From assembly GCA_963377175.1 (NCBI GenBank), contig CAUJNA010003811.1, positions 313,958 to 377,957 of the forward strand: a stretch of 64,000 nucleotides of DNA, given 5' to 3'. Numbering within the stretch: the stretch's first letter is position 1; each line of letters starts with the position of its first letter. The position numbers and the translations under genes were made by a program. Under the pieces are notes generated by a model. It made no database searches, was not told where the DNA came from, and worked only from the letters and a program-made list of their open reading frames with translations. This stretch comes from Effrenium voratum. Lineage: Eukaryota > Sar > Dinophyceae > Suessiales > Symbiodiniaceae. Below, piece by piece: positions 44,566-54,730 of the stretch.

Positions 44566-45369
44566 TTTTTACATAATCCAGTGGTGCAAACCTAGGGAGA
44601 GAGATGGGGAAGATATGGTGCCTAAAAATAGGGAACCCAAAATGGAGGAACCCCCCAAAATTGGCCCTTTGGCTTCCAGGGTACTACGGATGTGTGTTTT
44701 GTAAGGGGTCAGCCAGGGGGTCAATTCACCCATCTGATGTTTGGGAGCTTGGGTAAGTTTGCTCAAAGTAGTCCAAATGGCCAGGTTTTATCTGGAAACA
44801 GCTCCGACCGAGACAATCCCTTGGGTACACTTCCAGGGGATCTAACAGCAAAACCTTTTGGAAACCTAGGGGGCCTCGCCAAGACCCTGAGAGTGTGTTG
44901 GGCCATCAAGGAAATCTCGGACTAGATGAAGCCTTGCTTGATTCGAAGGGTAAATGTGGGTGTGTCTTTTCTTGAGGGTACACCGTTTCGGCTTGGGTTT
45001 CAAGGGGAACCAAGAGACAAGCACCCATTTTGGGGGTCCCCAAATTAGCAAACAACCCCAAGTATACCAAAAAAAAACCACGAGTCCCAGGGACGCCGTG
45101 GGGAGCCTTGGGGTTCCCTTGAAACATCCTTTGAGGAAAGCGAATTTCCTGGAAACATAAGCCGTGAGGTGGATCGTGTTCATTCCCCAACTGCTTATCC
45201 AAATCTGCTGTCAAAGGGTGTAAGGAAAAATATGACAGTGGCTCAAAAATTAAAGAGCTAACGCAGGTTTTGCTCCATGTTTCCACTAACCAGGGCAAGC
45301 CATTTCGGCACCGGCTTTTTGAGCCATACCCGTATCTACGAAGAAAACGCCGTGCAACAGTTCCATCAC
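44566..45369. other. Intron without recognised exons
   Basis: Contains introner-like edges and a family A copy at 45,237-45,330 (GTGGCTCAAAAATT ... TTTTTGAGCCATACCC). No exon seen. Confidence 0.5.
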
Positions 45370-45461
45370 CTGTGCAGCACCAACTCTGGGGCCGCTTGCA
45401 AGTCCTGGCCTGAACTCGCCGAGCCCATAGCTCGCTGCCAGAACTTGGCAGCCATGGCGTC
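45370..45461 (-). CDS. GC-rich exon island, frame and strand uncertain
   Basis: Read on the minus strand after CGCTCCAAG (45,462-45,470): DAMAAKFWQRAMGSASSGQD then LQAAPELVLH to donor GTGATG. The plus strand also gives a good frame (CKSWPELAEPIARCQNLAAM) before a perfect GTGAGT. I prefer minus because all neighbours run that way, but its 5' phase does not match the exon at 47,006. Confidence 0.38.
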
Positions 45462-45539
45462 CTTGGAGCGGTGAGTGAGTCGCGGACAGCCGCGGTGATA
45501 CGCCGCTTGGAAAAGCGCTCAACGAGGACAGGCAGGGTT

Positions 45540-46878
45540 ATTAAGTAAAGCCCTTAGTTGGGGGCTGGATAAGCCATCCCAGATTCGCCCACTTGACAAG
45601 CCAGGTCGATAGCGATTGACAGCCCTGCATGGACCAGCAATTCCCTGGTTGATCCTTCTTTTTCTTCTTGGGGGAGGGGATGCATTTTTGAGGGCATCCT
45701 TGTTTTGGGGAAGCACCTAGAACATATTGGCAGTTTTCTAAAAACCCCGCGATAGGCCCTGATAGGCCATCAGCGCATACAAGGAGCTCACAGAGACCAA
45801 CAACCGAACGACCACACCAACAAAGCAACAAGCACAAACACGTGTTCGGGATAAAACCAAGTAAAGGCCCATTCAAGTAGGTCAGAACTCCATTTCCAAG
45901 TATACTGGGTTGGTGGAAAGGACCCCAGCCGGAAAAAAAACAAAAAACAAAACGTTTCCAACCGCCACACCTGGGCCCAAGGCTCCATCTCCTTGCCGTG
46001 CAGGTCACCCAAGGCCTCCTTAAACCTAAGATAACAGCTTGCAGGTTGAGAAGCCGAAAGGCAAGCCTTTTGTCCGGCAAAGCATATGGGGCATTTCGTT
46101 CTTTGGGGAACCCGTTAGTGTTGGTGTCTAAAGGAAACACAACGGGGAACTCGAGAGTTCAAAGCCACGCCAAGTCTGGCCAGAAAGGGTAACCGTGTTT
46201 GATTGGAAAGGAAAACCCCTCCCAAAACAAGGAACCAAGGGTGGAGCCCACTGGGATCCCACTGGCATTGGCAGTGGGAAGGCACCCAACAAAAAAAGAA
46301 AGCATGCGCAAACCGGGAAGCAAGGCGAAGTAACCAGCTCAGAATCCCTTTTTGGCGTTTAAGAGCTCGATTGTTTGGTTACCCTCCCACCTAACATGGA
46401 CGTGCACAAAACCCCTTTGCAAGAGGAAAGTCGTCTCGAGGGCTCTGTGCATCAAACCGCGTTTGTCGGTTTGTTTGGTTGCCCTCCCTTCCACCAACAT
46501 AGCACCTGTGGGAGGGTACCTGGAAGATAATCTTCCTCTTGTTGGCACCCCTTGTCAGGTGCCATGTTAGTCGCTTTGTTTTGTTTGCTTAATGGTAACC
46601 CCGGAATAATAAACCCCTGGTTGATTAATAGGGGGGTGTCCCCTTTTGGTGGGGATTCAGACCACTTTAGGAGGGAACACCCCCCTAAATCATGGGACGG
46701 GTTTCTTAATCCTGGGTCAACATTACCCGATGGCTTACCTGAGTCATAATTAAAACCCGATATTGAAATGGTCTACCCAGACCCATGCTTCAAGAATTCA
46801 GAAGGCGGATATCCACAGCTCTTTATGGCTGCCACTATCCCTTAGTAACCTCCATCTACCCGTGTTTTGATTGTGACT
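45540..46878. other. Intron without recognised exons
   Basis: Introner-like edges with GGGGAACCC (46,090), AATAGGGGGGTGTCCCC (46,630) and AAAGGGAAC motifs. No GC-rich open island. Confidence 0.5.
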
Positions 46879-46972
46879 CAAATGGAATCCAAAAGGAACC
46901 AACCCATGATTAGGCGCCCCCTATTCTGACAAACACCGAGTTAACCCCACCATGGCCAGTTCAGGCGCTCAA
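46879..46972. repeat. Introner-like element, family B
   Basis: Nearly identical over about 90 bp to 23,112-23,210: AAATGGAATCCAAAAGGAAC, then CAACCCATGATTAGGCGCCC, then CTGACAAACACCGAGTT and CCATGGCCAGTTCAG. It lies 34 bp from the donor of the exon at 47,006. Confidence 0.75.
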
Positions 46973-47005
46973 AATTACCCGAAGCTACCTGCAGCTGGCA
47001 CTCAC

Positions 47006-47099
47006 GAGCCCACGACTTGGCCACGCAGCATCGCCACATCCTCCGCCTTCACCGCCGTGCGGTGCCGCAGCTCCCGGTCTGCGCGCATCTCCGCGTGGC
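47006..47099 (-). CDS. Exon of the large unidentified gene
   Basis: Acceptor CCCCTGCTGAG (47,100-47,110) and a perfect donor GTGAGT. It reads HAEMRADRELRHRTAVKAED then VAMLRGQVVG. Its first two bases complete the Gly codon of the exon at 48,160. Strongly helical and charged. Confidence 0.65.
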
Positions 47100-47110
47100 C
47101 TCAGCAGGGG

Positions 47111-48030
47111 CGCGGCGACGTGCGAGTCGCTTGGCACCCGGAGGTATTCCTGAAATTTGCATGAGCCATCGTCAACATAGATTTGTCTTCGTCAAGGAGG
47201 TTTTTATGTAGTTGTTGTTTTTTGGCGGGGACCCAGAGGTGTCCCTGAAATTTACACCCGGGATCCGTTTCTTCTCAGAAGAAAATGTGAGACTCAGCGT
47301 GGCACGAAGCACGCCAGGGTCAAAGTAGATGGTCATTGTTGCGCGGCAACCCACCAAACAAAAAGGGATTTGGACGTTGGGGCTCAAGTGGGGCACTTCC
47401 CAGGGGAAAGGTTTGAAAAGGAACACCAAAAGGAGCAAACCGAGAGGCCTCTTAATTTCGAGAAGTGGTTGTTCGATGTTAAACCCACTATAGCATGGAT
47501 ATGAGTGAGACACCGTGTTGGTTCATGAAAATAGCAAAAAACTAAAAGTAAAAAAACAAGTTTAAAAGTACTAAAGTAAATCACTTGACATAGATAGAAC
47601 ATGCCCATTCTTTCATCCACCATGTACTTGCCAACAAAGTCTTCTCTCACTCCCTTCGTTCATTGCATTCACCTCTTGGCTCTCTTTTCCTAGTCATTGG
47701 GCGAGGAAGACTTTGTGGGGAACAACTCGTCAGAAGGATTGGTTGACCGCCAAGATTCGTTGGGCATGGCTCAGTTCATATCTCATCCTTTGGCTCACCG
47801 AACGTTGACCCGGCATTATTTCCTCTGTTGGGTTCTTCTGCTTCTAGCTACCCCATATTAAGTAACCAACCAGTTTACTAATACGGGTGCATGATTCCCT
47901 CGTTTGGGATACGCTTCTAATGACCGCAATTGAATCAACCAACCAATTTATTCATAGGGGTGCTTCTCCCTGGGTGAAACATGACTTTCGGAGGGGCCCC
48001 CACCCCCTAGTAATAAACTGGTGTTGATTA
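47111..48030. other. Intron without recognised exons
   Basis: AT-richer DNA; an introner-like GGGGGTGCTTC/CCCCCTAG edge pair lies at about 47,955-48,010. No exon seen. Confidence 0.5.
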
Positions 48031-48033
48031 ATA

Positions 48034-48155
48034 TGGCCATGGGTCAAAATCCCGTACCCCCAGTGACATCCCAATCCCCACTAAAATAAACTAAAATGGG
48101 TGGTGCACCTACCCCTAAAATGGTACCATTGGTTTTGACCCAACATGATTGGCCC
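48034..48155. repeat. Introner-like inverted repeat, family A, abutting an exon
   Basis: Bounded by GGCCATGGGTCAAAATCCC and GGTTTTGACCCAACATGATT. Interior CCCCACTAAAATAAAC and AAAATGGTACCATTGG as in other copies. Its right end overlaps or touches the donor side of the exon at 48,160. Confidence 0.72.
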
Positions 48156-48159
48156 AAGC

Positions 48160-48251
48160 CGCCCCAGAGCAGCACCTCAAAGCAGCGCCGCTTCACCGAG
48201 TGCAGCAGCACCGGCGGGGCAGAGGTGAGCAGCCGCAGCATCGGCGCGTGC
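48160..48251 (-). CDS. Exon of the large unidentified gene
   Basis: Acceptor CCCACGCCTCAG (48,252-48,263). It reads HAPMLRLLTSAPPVLLHSVK then RRCFEVLLWG to a GC donor (GCTTGG), leaving one base that fits the next exon. A different frame would stop inside the exon. Confidence 0.6.
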
Positions 48252-48263
48252 CTGAGGCGTGGG

Positions 48264-49169
48264 ATCCCAAGGCGTCTCCTCCATGGTGTCGTCCCCTGGA
48301 AAAATGAAAAATATGTCCAGTGCTAGATTCCCTTTAAAACCGACAGGGGACAGTTAAAACGTATTCTTCACCTAAGTGGAAGTTCTCTTTGGGGTTTTAC
48401 GGTTTACGGTCTGGGCACATGTCTAGGGGTACCCTGCAATTCCATTCTTTCCAGGCATCCTTCTTTCTAAAAAACCACCCAAAGGGACATTGCTGATTTT
48501 TGTGAAAAGAACGATGTTTGAAAATAATGAGGAATTAACCCCTAGAAGATCATGTTTAGTTCACCAATTGCTGTGGCTCAAAATTCAACAGCTGGGGTTA
48601 CGCAGGGTTTAGTCTTTGGCTCTATTTACCAAGGTGCCATTTTGGTACATTTATTCTGAGCCATAGCCCAATCTCTTCTTTCGCATTGATTCCAATCCGC
48701 GTCTTTCCCGGCTACGTATTGCTGTGCCGAAAGCACAAACCAATCGAACATGAGGGATTCCTATGAAGAAACCTTTGTGATGAGTGAAGTTGCAACTACC
48801 CTAGTGACGTCGTTGGTAAAAGCTTGCATAGGGTTGACATTCAGTAGTGGTATACCTAAACTTCCCTCGGGGGTAGCGTTTTGAAGAACGGGAACCCTCA
48901 GGGGAAGCCCACAACTCGTTTCACTTGAGTGGATTGACCAGCAACCACTTCTATGCACCGAAAATCAGCTGTCGATCGTTCCTTGGAAACTCAGTTCATC
49001 ACTCCAATGCGGACCCCAAAACTCAAAAAGGGCCCGCCAATGAAGAACCCATACTCCACTTCTTCGTGTTGCTTGAAAACCCGACCTTTTGAGGGCCCCG
49101 AAACAATCACGGGCCTTCAAACAGGACTCATGAATTCTGAGTCCTCATACCTCCCGGCCATCCACGGAC
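48264..49169. other. Intron with repeats
   Basis: Holds a family C copy (48,423-48,547) and a family A copy (about 48,580-48,675, GTGGCTCAAAATTC ... TTCTGAGCCATAGCCC). No exon seen; a 65-codon minus frame at 48,761-48,958 lacks splice sites. Confidence 0.5.
48423..48547. repeat. Introner-like inverted repeat, family C
   Basis: Bounded by CTAGGGGTACC and AATTAACCCCTAG. Interior CCATTCTTTCCAGGCATCC and AACGATGTTTGAAAA align with the copies at 24,907 and 37,034. Confidence 0.72.
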
Positions 49170-49268
49170 CCACCTACTGGCTGCGGAGCCGGCCTCACCA
49201 CCCACTGCTCGAACCTCTGCATCTGTTCCGCCTGCTGTAGCTCCTTCTCCACCTCTCCGAGTCCGACC
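49170..49268 (-). CDS. Exon of the large unidentified gene
   Basis: Acceptor GGGGTTCAAG (49,269-49,278). It reads GLGEVEKELQQAEQMQRFEQ then WVVRPAPQPVG to donor GTCCGT, a choice that keeps phase with the exon at 48,160. The frame runs on to a second donor (GTATGA) at 49,145-49,150. Starts with one base that completes a Gln codon. Glutamine/glutamate-rich helix. Confidence 0.58.
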
Positions 49269-49340
49269 CTTGAACCCCACCCTCGCCTCACGCCTCATGC
49301 TAGGTCCCAGGTGCATTTTGCGGAAAAGAGTACATGGCAC

Positions 49341-49463
49341 TGACCAAACTGACGCTCTGCAACCCAGCCAACCCCCAAGGACAGGTGTGCAACCGCCTCA
49401 TTCTGGGCTGGCTCCAGCTCGTCTTCCCGGAAGAGGTAGGCGTCAAAGAGCAACATCAGTAGC
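49341..49463 (-). CDS. Exon of the large unidentified gene
   Basis: Acceptor AAGCAAGCGAG (49,464-49,474). It reads LLMLLFDAYLFREDELEPAQ then NEAVAHLSLGVGWVAERQFG to donor GTGCCA, leaving two bases that fit the next exon. The exact antisense also gives a fair frame (NPQGQVCNRLILGW); strand consistency and phase favour minus. Confidence 0.58.
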
Positions 49464-50066
49464 CTCGCTTGCTTTACCAAGAAACACAAAGAAACAAAAA
49501 AATAGGCACGCTAGCATTTGGGGGTCTTTGGAGGAGGGTTGGTCTAGTCCCCGAGGGAAAGAAAAGGAACATCAGCGGATTAACACCACCAACCCAGTCA
49601 TTCCAGGCAATCAATTCAGATTTTAACAAGATGTTCCCCCCTGCTCACTTCTGGGTGGAGGCACCAGGTGAACAACAAAAGATCAGAAGCACTAAACTAG
49701 GGGGGACCCTCAAATGATGGGAGAAGAGGGGGATTCTGCAAACCATCCATAAAGAGGGGTCTCTGATGACTCTGATTTGAGAAAGTCAGTCAGATTTGGG
49801 CAATGCGTTCTGTTTGTACATTACGCCCTCTCCTGAAAGCAGCATCTGTGACTTGTGAAGTAGGTGGACAAGGGGTATCCTCATGTGAGTCACAATCAGC
49901 ACCATGTAACAAAACATGGGCCAACGGGCGGAAATCCACACCTATTCATGATTGGGACATTCTTTTATGTCCTTCTTCCCATGCATTTGTGGCTCATAGC
50001 TCATGTGATACCGCTCTTTGCCAGCTGCAACTGAGCAGCACGTTTCGCGGCTGCGTCCGTCTTCGC

Positions 50067-50170
50067 GCCAGGCGTGCTACCGCAGGCACCAGCCAGTGCA
50101 GGTTGTGCCACACGTTGTCCCCGCTCTCCGGCAAATTCAGCACCTTTGTCTCGAAATCGGCGATTTTCAA
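50067..50170 (-). CDS. Exon of the large unidentified gene
   Basis: Acceptor AAGGTCTCCAG (50,171-50,181). It reads LKIADFETKVLNLPESGDNV then WHNLHWLVPAVARLA to a GC donor (GCGAAG). A GT donor (GTAGCA, 50,075-50,080) is a phase-breaking alternative. Clear protein-like composition. An alternative AG 8 nt upstream would change the phase and introduce a stop. Confidence 0.6.
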
Positions 50171-50600
50171 CTGGAGACCTTGGGTGTATGTTATTTACAT
50201 GGGATTTATGTCCAACCACTTCTGAGGCAGAAATTAGTACGATTCCTTTCTCGGAGGTTGTGTTGGAGGTTTCTAACCTGGTCTCAAAATAGGTACCCTC
50301 TTCTCCAAATACCCGTGTCATTTTGTCAGATGTTTATATCATACCCCAAAAGGGGGTGTCTTAAAATAAGCATGTCTGAAAATGCTAGGGATCCCGCATC
50401 CATATCCGCAGTCGGTATTTCCAACAAATGAAACCCGGCATAAGTATGCATGGACGCGTAGGGGGGCTGGGGGGGGGGCTGTCCATGGATTTGCCTGGGA
50501 CAAGCCCTTAATAAGGGAAAGCCCCTCTCCTCAGTTCCCCTCCCCAAAAGGTCCATGAAGGATTAGTAAATTTGGCATGTCTCTGAATGAAACATATCCC

Positions 50601-50630
50601 TCGAGGTTGGCCGAGTGGTTAAGTACCCCC
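50601..50630 (+). other. tRNA A-box-like sequence
   Basis: GAGGTTGGCCGAGTGGTTAAG closely resembles the 5' part (D-arm, A box) of class II tRNAs such as tRNA-Ser or tRNA-Leu. No B box or 3' half follows, so this is not a functional tRNA gene. It could be the head of a tRNA-derived SINE. Confidence 0.5.
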
Positions 50631-50787
50631 CCTTCACCCCAATTTATCCCCCAATTTAGGTCACTCGGATCCGTGAGTTATACTGATTCAGTCCAAAAAA
50701 GCACCATCCTATGAAAGGAACCTTCATGGGCGAGGAATCATTGTGAGGTCGCGATTTGACATGCCCAGCTAAATGGTCCGGGCCAGC

Positions 50788-51363
50788 ACCCTCCGACTAC
50801 TGCCCAGGGGGCAGTAGAGAGAAATTTCCCAAAAACGACCGTAGTTAGAAAAACTACTGTCAATTATGTTATTTGCGGGATGCCCATAGTCTAACTACTG
50901 CTAGCTACTGCTTACAGCGGGGAGATGCCATAGCAGGGGTGGTAGCAATTAAGGGGTGGCAGCAAGTGTAGCAAGCGCCTCACAACGTATCACCCCGTGT
51001 CGCCTGCGTGTCACCCCGTGTAGCCCCCGTGTCGTCCCCGTGTCACCCCGTGTCGCCCCCGTATCGCCCCCGTGTCAGTATGCTAGAACAACAGTAGATC
51101 GCTGCGAACAACAGTAGTTTTAGCGTGTCACCCCGTGTTACCTGCGTGTCACCCTGTGTCGCCCCCGTGTCGCCCCCGTGTCGCCCCGTGTCACCTGCAT
51201 GTCACCTGCGTGTCACCCCGTGTCGCCTGCGTGTCACTTTTACTCTTTGGGACAACGTGAAACGACCGTAGATAGGGGATCTACTGCCTTTTATTTTATT
51301 TTCGGAAGTACTGCCAAATACCCGGTAGTTCCGAAAATAAAACTTAGACGGTAGTCGGAGGGT
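50788..51363. mobile_element. 576-bp MITE with exact 13-bp inverted ends
   Basis: ACCCTCCGACTAC at 50,788-50,800 is the exact reverse complement of GTAGTCGGAGGGT at 51,351-51,363. Inside are further ACTACTG/CAGTAGT and CGACCGTAG words near both ends and a core (about 50,990-51,235) of repeating CGTGTCACCC and CGTGTCGCCC units. No protein is encoded. No convincing target duplication was seen. It lies in the intron between exons at 50,067 and 52,136. Confidence 0.7.
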
Positions 51364-51424
51364 GGGGACAATCGCCAAATGTTCATTGTAAGATCGCGTA
51401 CCAAGGGTCCCAACAGCGGCATGG

Positions 51425-51496
51425 GGCTCCAGGGTTCCGGGCGAACCCCCCGGCTCCGAGCCGGAGAGGCAAACCTACCACCTGGCCTAGTTGGGC
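51425..51496 (-). other. tRNA-like sequence with A and B boxes
   Basis: On the minus strand TAGGCCAGGTGGTAGG (A-box-like, about 51,474-51,489) is followed 30-odd bases later by GGGTTCGCCCGG (B-box-like, 51,437-51,448), near normal tRNA spacing. A T-arm of 5 bp with a 7-nt loop can be drawn, but the anticodon arm and acceptor stem do not fold normally. Probably a tRNA pseudogene or the promoter head of a SINE. Confidence 0.4.
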
Positions 51497-52135
51497 AAAG
51501 CACGTTGTAAGCCCCTAAAGCTAAATCGCTCTGCAAGCGGGCCCCAAACCGTCTAATTGGTGCCATCCGGTGCTCCAGTAAAAAAAAGAAGGAACAGGCT
51601 CTCTTGGGGACCTTCACTTTGGTGGCTCCTCTACCCCGAAAAGGGTCATCAGCCCCTGGAAGCTGACGGGAACCTCGAACATCTACATCGAATGTGCCAT
51701 GGCTAAAAGGGTGCTTGGGGTACAACCTCAACATGATGACAGTTCAAACAAACCAGCACTAAAATGATGCAACACCAAAATGGCCCAAAACTGAAATGGT
51801 CCAACCGTCACCAAACACATATGCGGCGGCGGCAACCTACAGCCATTTGCTTCCACAACCATATGGCAGTTGTCTTCCGGAAAATTCCATCTTCGCCAAA
51901 AAAAATGTTCGCAACCTCCCTTGCGGGGCTGTCATGGGGCAACACATAAGCATAAGACAAAATGGCGTTCCCCTTCATACGTTGCAAATTAGTAGCCCGG
52001 GTACTGTTAGGGACCAATAAACATGCGGATACGCCGGCTACCTTTATCATACGGCCCCTCGTTTGCAAAAGCAAGCGCTGAAATGCGACGGGGGCACAAA
52101 TCCCACATGCGCGCGGTCGCTGGTGTCAAGCTCAC

Positions 52136-52172
52136 CTCGGCTGCTCCTTTCTTGCGCTGTTCAAATGATGGC
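52136..52172 (-). CDS. Micro-exon of the large unidentified gene
   Basis: Acceptor CCTTCGTATAG (52,173-52,183), 37 nt, read as PSFEQRKKGAAE, then a canonical donor GTGAGC. One base completes a Trp codon of the exon at 52,684; phase 0 at the end fits the next exon. The plus strand is also open here. Confidence 0.45.
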
Positions 52173-52683
52173 CTATACGAAGGAACAATTTCTGTGTGGA
52201 CGCCGCTAAAACAGACCAACTTCTTCTTCTGAATAGCTCTTCAATTGGGTCATTTTGGGGCAACCAGAGACAAGGAATTCCACGAGTTCAAACAGACATC
52301 TGCCAGCTTGCATCACATCTTCAAAATTCACTACAATTCCAAAAGTATTTCTTTAAGGGATTCCCGAGTAAATGTAAAAAGAACCTTTATCATGGTGAGC
52401 TCGCTTCACCCCCGAATCGGTGAGCTCGCTATAGGCAGGTCACATGACAACCATAGCACCCGTTTAGCTCAACGCCCAAAGAGCCCAGCACAACCTGGAG
52501 AGAACCATTCCATGTCAATGGATAGTGACTTACCAGGAATTGGTTTCTTAGAAAATTGACAGAAGAGTTTAAGTCCCTCTTGGCATTGACCAAACTGATT
52601 GAGCTTTCGCCCCACCCAAGAGTTTGAATCTGGTCCATATTTAGTGAGGAAACATCCCACAAATCACATCGTTGTCAAGAAAC

Positions 52684-52841
52684 CAGCCCCCAACGCCGCC
52701 AGATCCCGTTTGAAACAAATGGACCGACGCAAAACTGCCGTCTCCATGCGAAGCGGCGTACCAGCCGCAGCGGGTGCCGGTTCCTTCCGGTCTCCGAACA
52801 GCTCTGGAGATGCTCCGGCGCCGAAAGCGGCGCACTTTGAC
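52684..52841 (-). CDS. Exon of the large unidentified gene
   Basis: Acceptor GCCTCAGCCCAG (52,842-52,853). Phase predicts the frame VKVRRFRRRSISRAVRRPEG then TRCGWYAASHGDGSFASVHL, FQTGSGGVGG, ending at donor GTTTCT. Another frame (GAGASPELFGDRKEPAPAAA) is equally open, so the frame depends on the neighbours being right. Confidence 0.5.
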
Positions 52842-53222
52842 CTGGGCTGAGGCACGACCCGGCAAGCCACGACCCAGTTGAAATGGCTGGCTTCCTTTTG
52901 GGCTTCCTTTGACACAACCGCAAAAAGGCCCCCCTCAAAGAAAAAAACAAAGAAACAACACACACCTCTGGCAGTAGTGACCCAGTTTGACCCAGGCTTT
53001 GAGGTTCACCATTTAGAAAGCGGGACGGCCGCTGAAACATCCAAATGGCAACCTATGGCTTGCTGGTCCTGCTGCTTGCGGAGGGGCATCTTGCAAGTTG
53101 TAGAAGGCTGACCCCCGGCTCACAAGGATGGGTGGTGTTTGTATTTCGTGCTCCTTCAAAGAATGTCAAATGAGTCCCCAAAAAATTGGCTGGACACCCG
53201 AAATGTGACGTTGAAACCCCAC

Positions 53223-53342
53223 CAAACGAAACGTGTGAGGAATCCTGCCATACACTGCCCGAATGAATTTGTCCACCGGGCGTCGGACCGTAACCACGCC
53301 CTCCACGACGCAGGCATCGGAGAAATCAAAGGTGCACTCGAC
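53223..53342 (-). CDS. Exon of the large unidentified gene
   Basis: Acceptor GACGCAGTCAG (53,343-53,353), 120 nt, phase 0 at both ends. It reads VECTFDFSDACVVEGVVTVR then RPVDKFIRAVYGRIPHTFRL to donor GTGGGG. Alternating hydrophobics suggest a beta-rich segment. No family recognised. Confidence 0.62.
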
Positions 53343-53353
53343 CTGACTGCGTC

Positions 53354-54450
53354 CACATATGAAGCCTTCGGTAATCCCAAAAAAAGGAACCCTTTGGAGG
53401 CTTGGAATAACGAGCCAAATTGCCAAACAACTAGGCGTTCATAGCAGGAGTTCTTGATCATGGGTTAATACAAATATAGCCTTTGCACTTTGTGAGCAAG
53501 ACACAGCCACACCGTGTGGCGGTCCTTGCTGTTGATCACATAAGACATATTACAAGCAAAGCAGCCACACACCATGGCATGACTGAAAACGATATCCTCT
53601 TCTACGACTTGCTCCATGCATAGATGCGTCTGAAATGTATGCTAGCTCTTCCCGAAATCCTTTTCCAACAACCATGAAAGTGTGCGGCCCTTTTTGAAAC
53701 GGAGCCGGTGCACCAAGCCATGTTTCTTGGTGAGCGAGTAGACTTTGGGGCTTCCCCCCAAGTGCTGTTTCCGCCTTCCCTCAAACACCATTCCCTGGTT
53801 GTTTGCAGGCCCCAGTTGAAATGGCCAGAACGCAAATGAAGCTCTAACACGGATTTGCCAAGATCTGGATCCGTTAACGCTGAAAGCACCTCCCTCGTTT
53901 CACATAGAAACTGCGGGAAACAAGGCAGCGCCCAACACCCCTTGATGTGTGGATTCTACATATACTCAGGTGTAGGCCTGATAAAATCCTCAATTCACCA
54001 GGTGGCAGTTTGCTTGTTGTGGGCATCCCCCTTTGGAAGGCCAAACAACAGGGAGAGGCTCCTCTAGTCCAGGTGATGTTTCAAGGGCCAAATCTGGAGC
54101 CCTTGTATGTTGCGAGTGCGGTGTACTGATCCAGGGGTCACCGGGCTCCCAGTTGCACATCCATTTCTCAGGATTGGGAGTCCACCGTGCACCCAAAGGA
54201 ATCCACCCCACAAGGAGGCCATTCGTCCTTCTGGGTTCAATTCCAAATCCAAACCACGGATGCCTGAGAAAACATCCTGAGATTTTGAAACAGAACGCCC
54301 ACAGGCCATGAAGCGCTTCCGGAACGGGGACTCCCCTGATTTTCAGTAGGTCCACCCCCCTCAAAAAAAAAACAATCTAAACCACCGACTCAGAGTTATG
54401 ATTTTCAGTGGGTCGTCCACCGCCCCCAAACAAACACATGGCGTGTGGAC
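53354..54450. other. Intron with one weak candidate
   Basis: At about 53,828-53,885 the minus strand reads EVLSALTDPDLGKSVLELHL after a region with several AGs, ending at GTGTTA. It could be an extra exon, but its phases do not fit neighbours neatly. The rest is introner-type DNA. Confidence 0.35.
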
Positions 54451-54578
54451 TCCATCCCCGCGAGCGCCCCACGCCTCGCTGGCCGGGGCTGCCAGCGGCG
54501 AGGGGCGCCACAAGAGGCGGCCGTATGCCTCTGGGCCTAAGACGGCGCAGTGCTCCGTCTGTAGCTGCTGCCCGAAGC
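54451..54578 (-). CDS. Exon of the large unidentified gene
   Basis: Acceptor TTTTGCCAGCTGAG (54,579-54,592). It reads FGQQLQTEHCAVLGPEAYGR then LLWRPSPLAAPASEAWGARG to donor GTCCAC. First two bases complete the Gly codon left by the exon at 56,110. A family A element (54,600-54,730) ends just before the acceptor. Confidence 0.6.
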
Positions 54579-54599
54579 CTCAGCTGGCAAAATGGGCGG

Positions 54600-54730
54600 C
54601 TGGGTCAAAACCCCGGTTGGCCCCCAGTGAACATCCGATTCAATCCAACCACCAAAATAGGACTAAAATGGGTGGTGAATTCACCTACCCCCATTTTGGG
54701 TACCATTGGTTTTGACCCACAGCCAAATGG
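54600..54730. repeat. Introner-like inverted repeat, family A, next to an acceptor
   Basis: Bounded by TGGGTCAAAACCCCGG and GGTTTTGACCCACAGCCAAAT. Interior CCACCAAAATAGGAC and AAAATGGGTGGTGAATTCAC. On the minus strand its end lies about 20 bp before the AG of the exon at 54,451. Confidence 0.75.

Noticed and set aside
42541..44704. Open frames of 500-656 codons on both strands
   Set aside because: They are translations of the TTTGTGTG and GTGCGC arrays (Cys-Val-Phe or His-Thr-Asn-Gln repeats); an 8-bp unit without stops is open in every frame.
50601..50700. A functional tRNA-Ser or tRNA-Leu gene
   Set aside because: Only the A-box half is present; no anticodon arm, B box or acceptor stem pairing.
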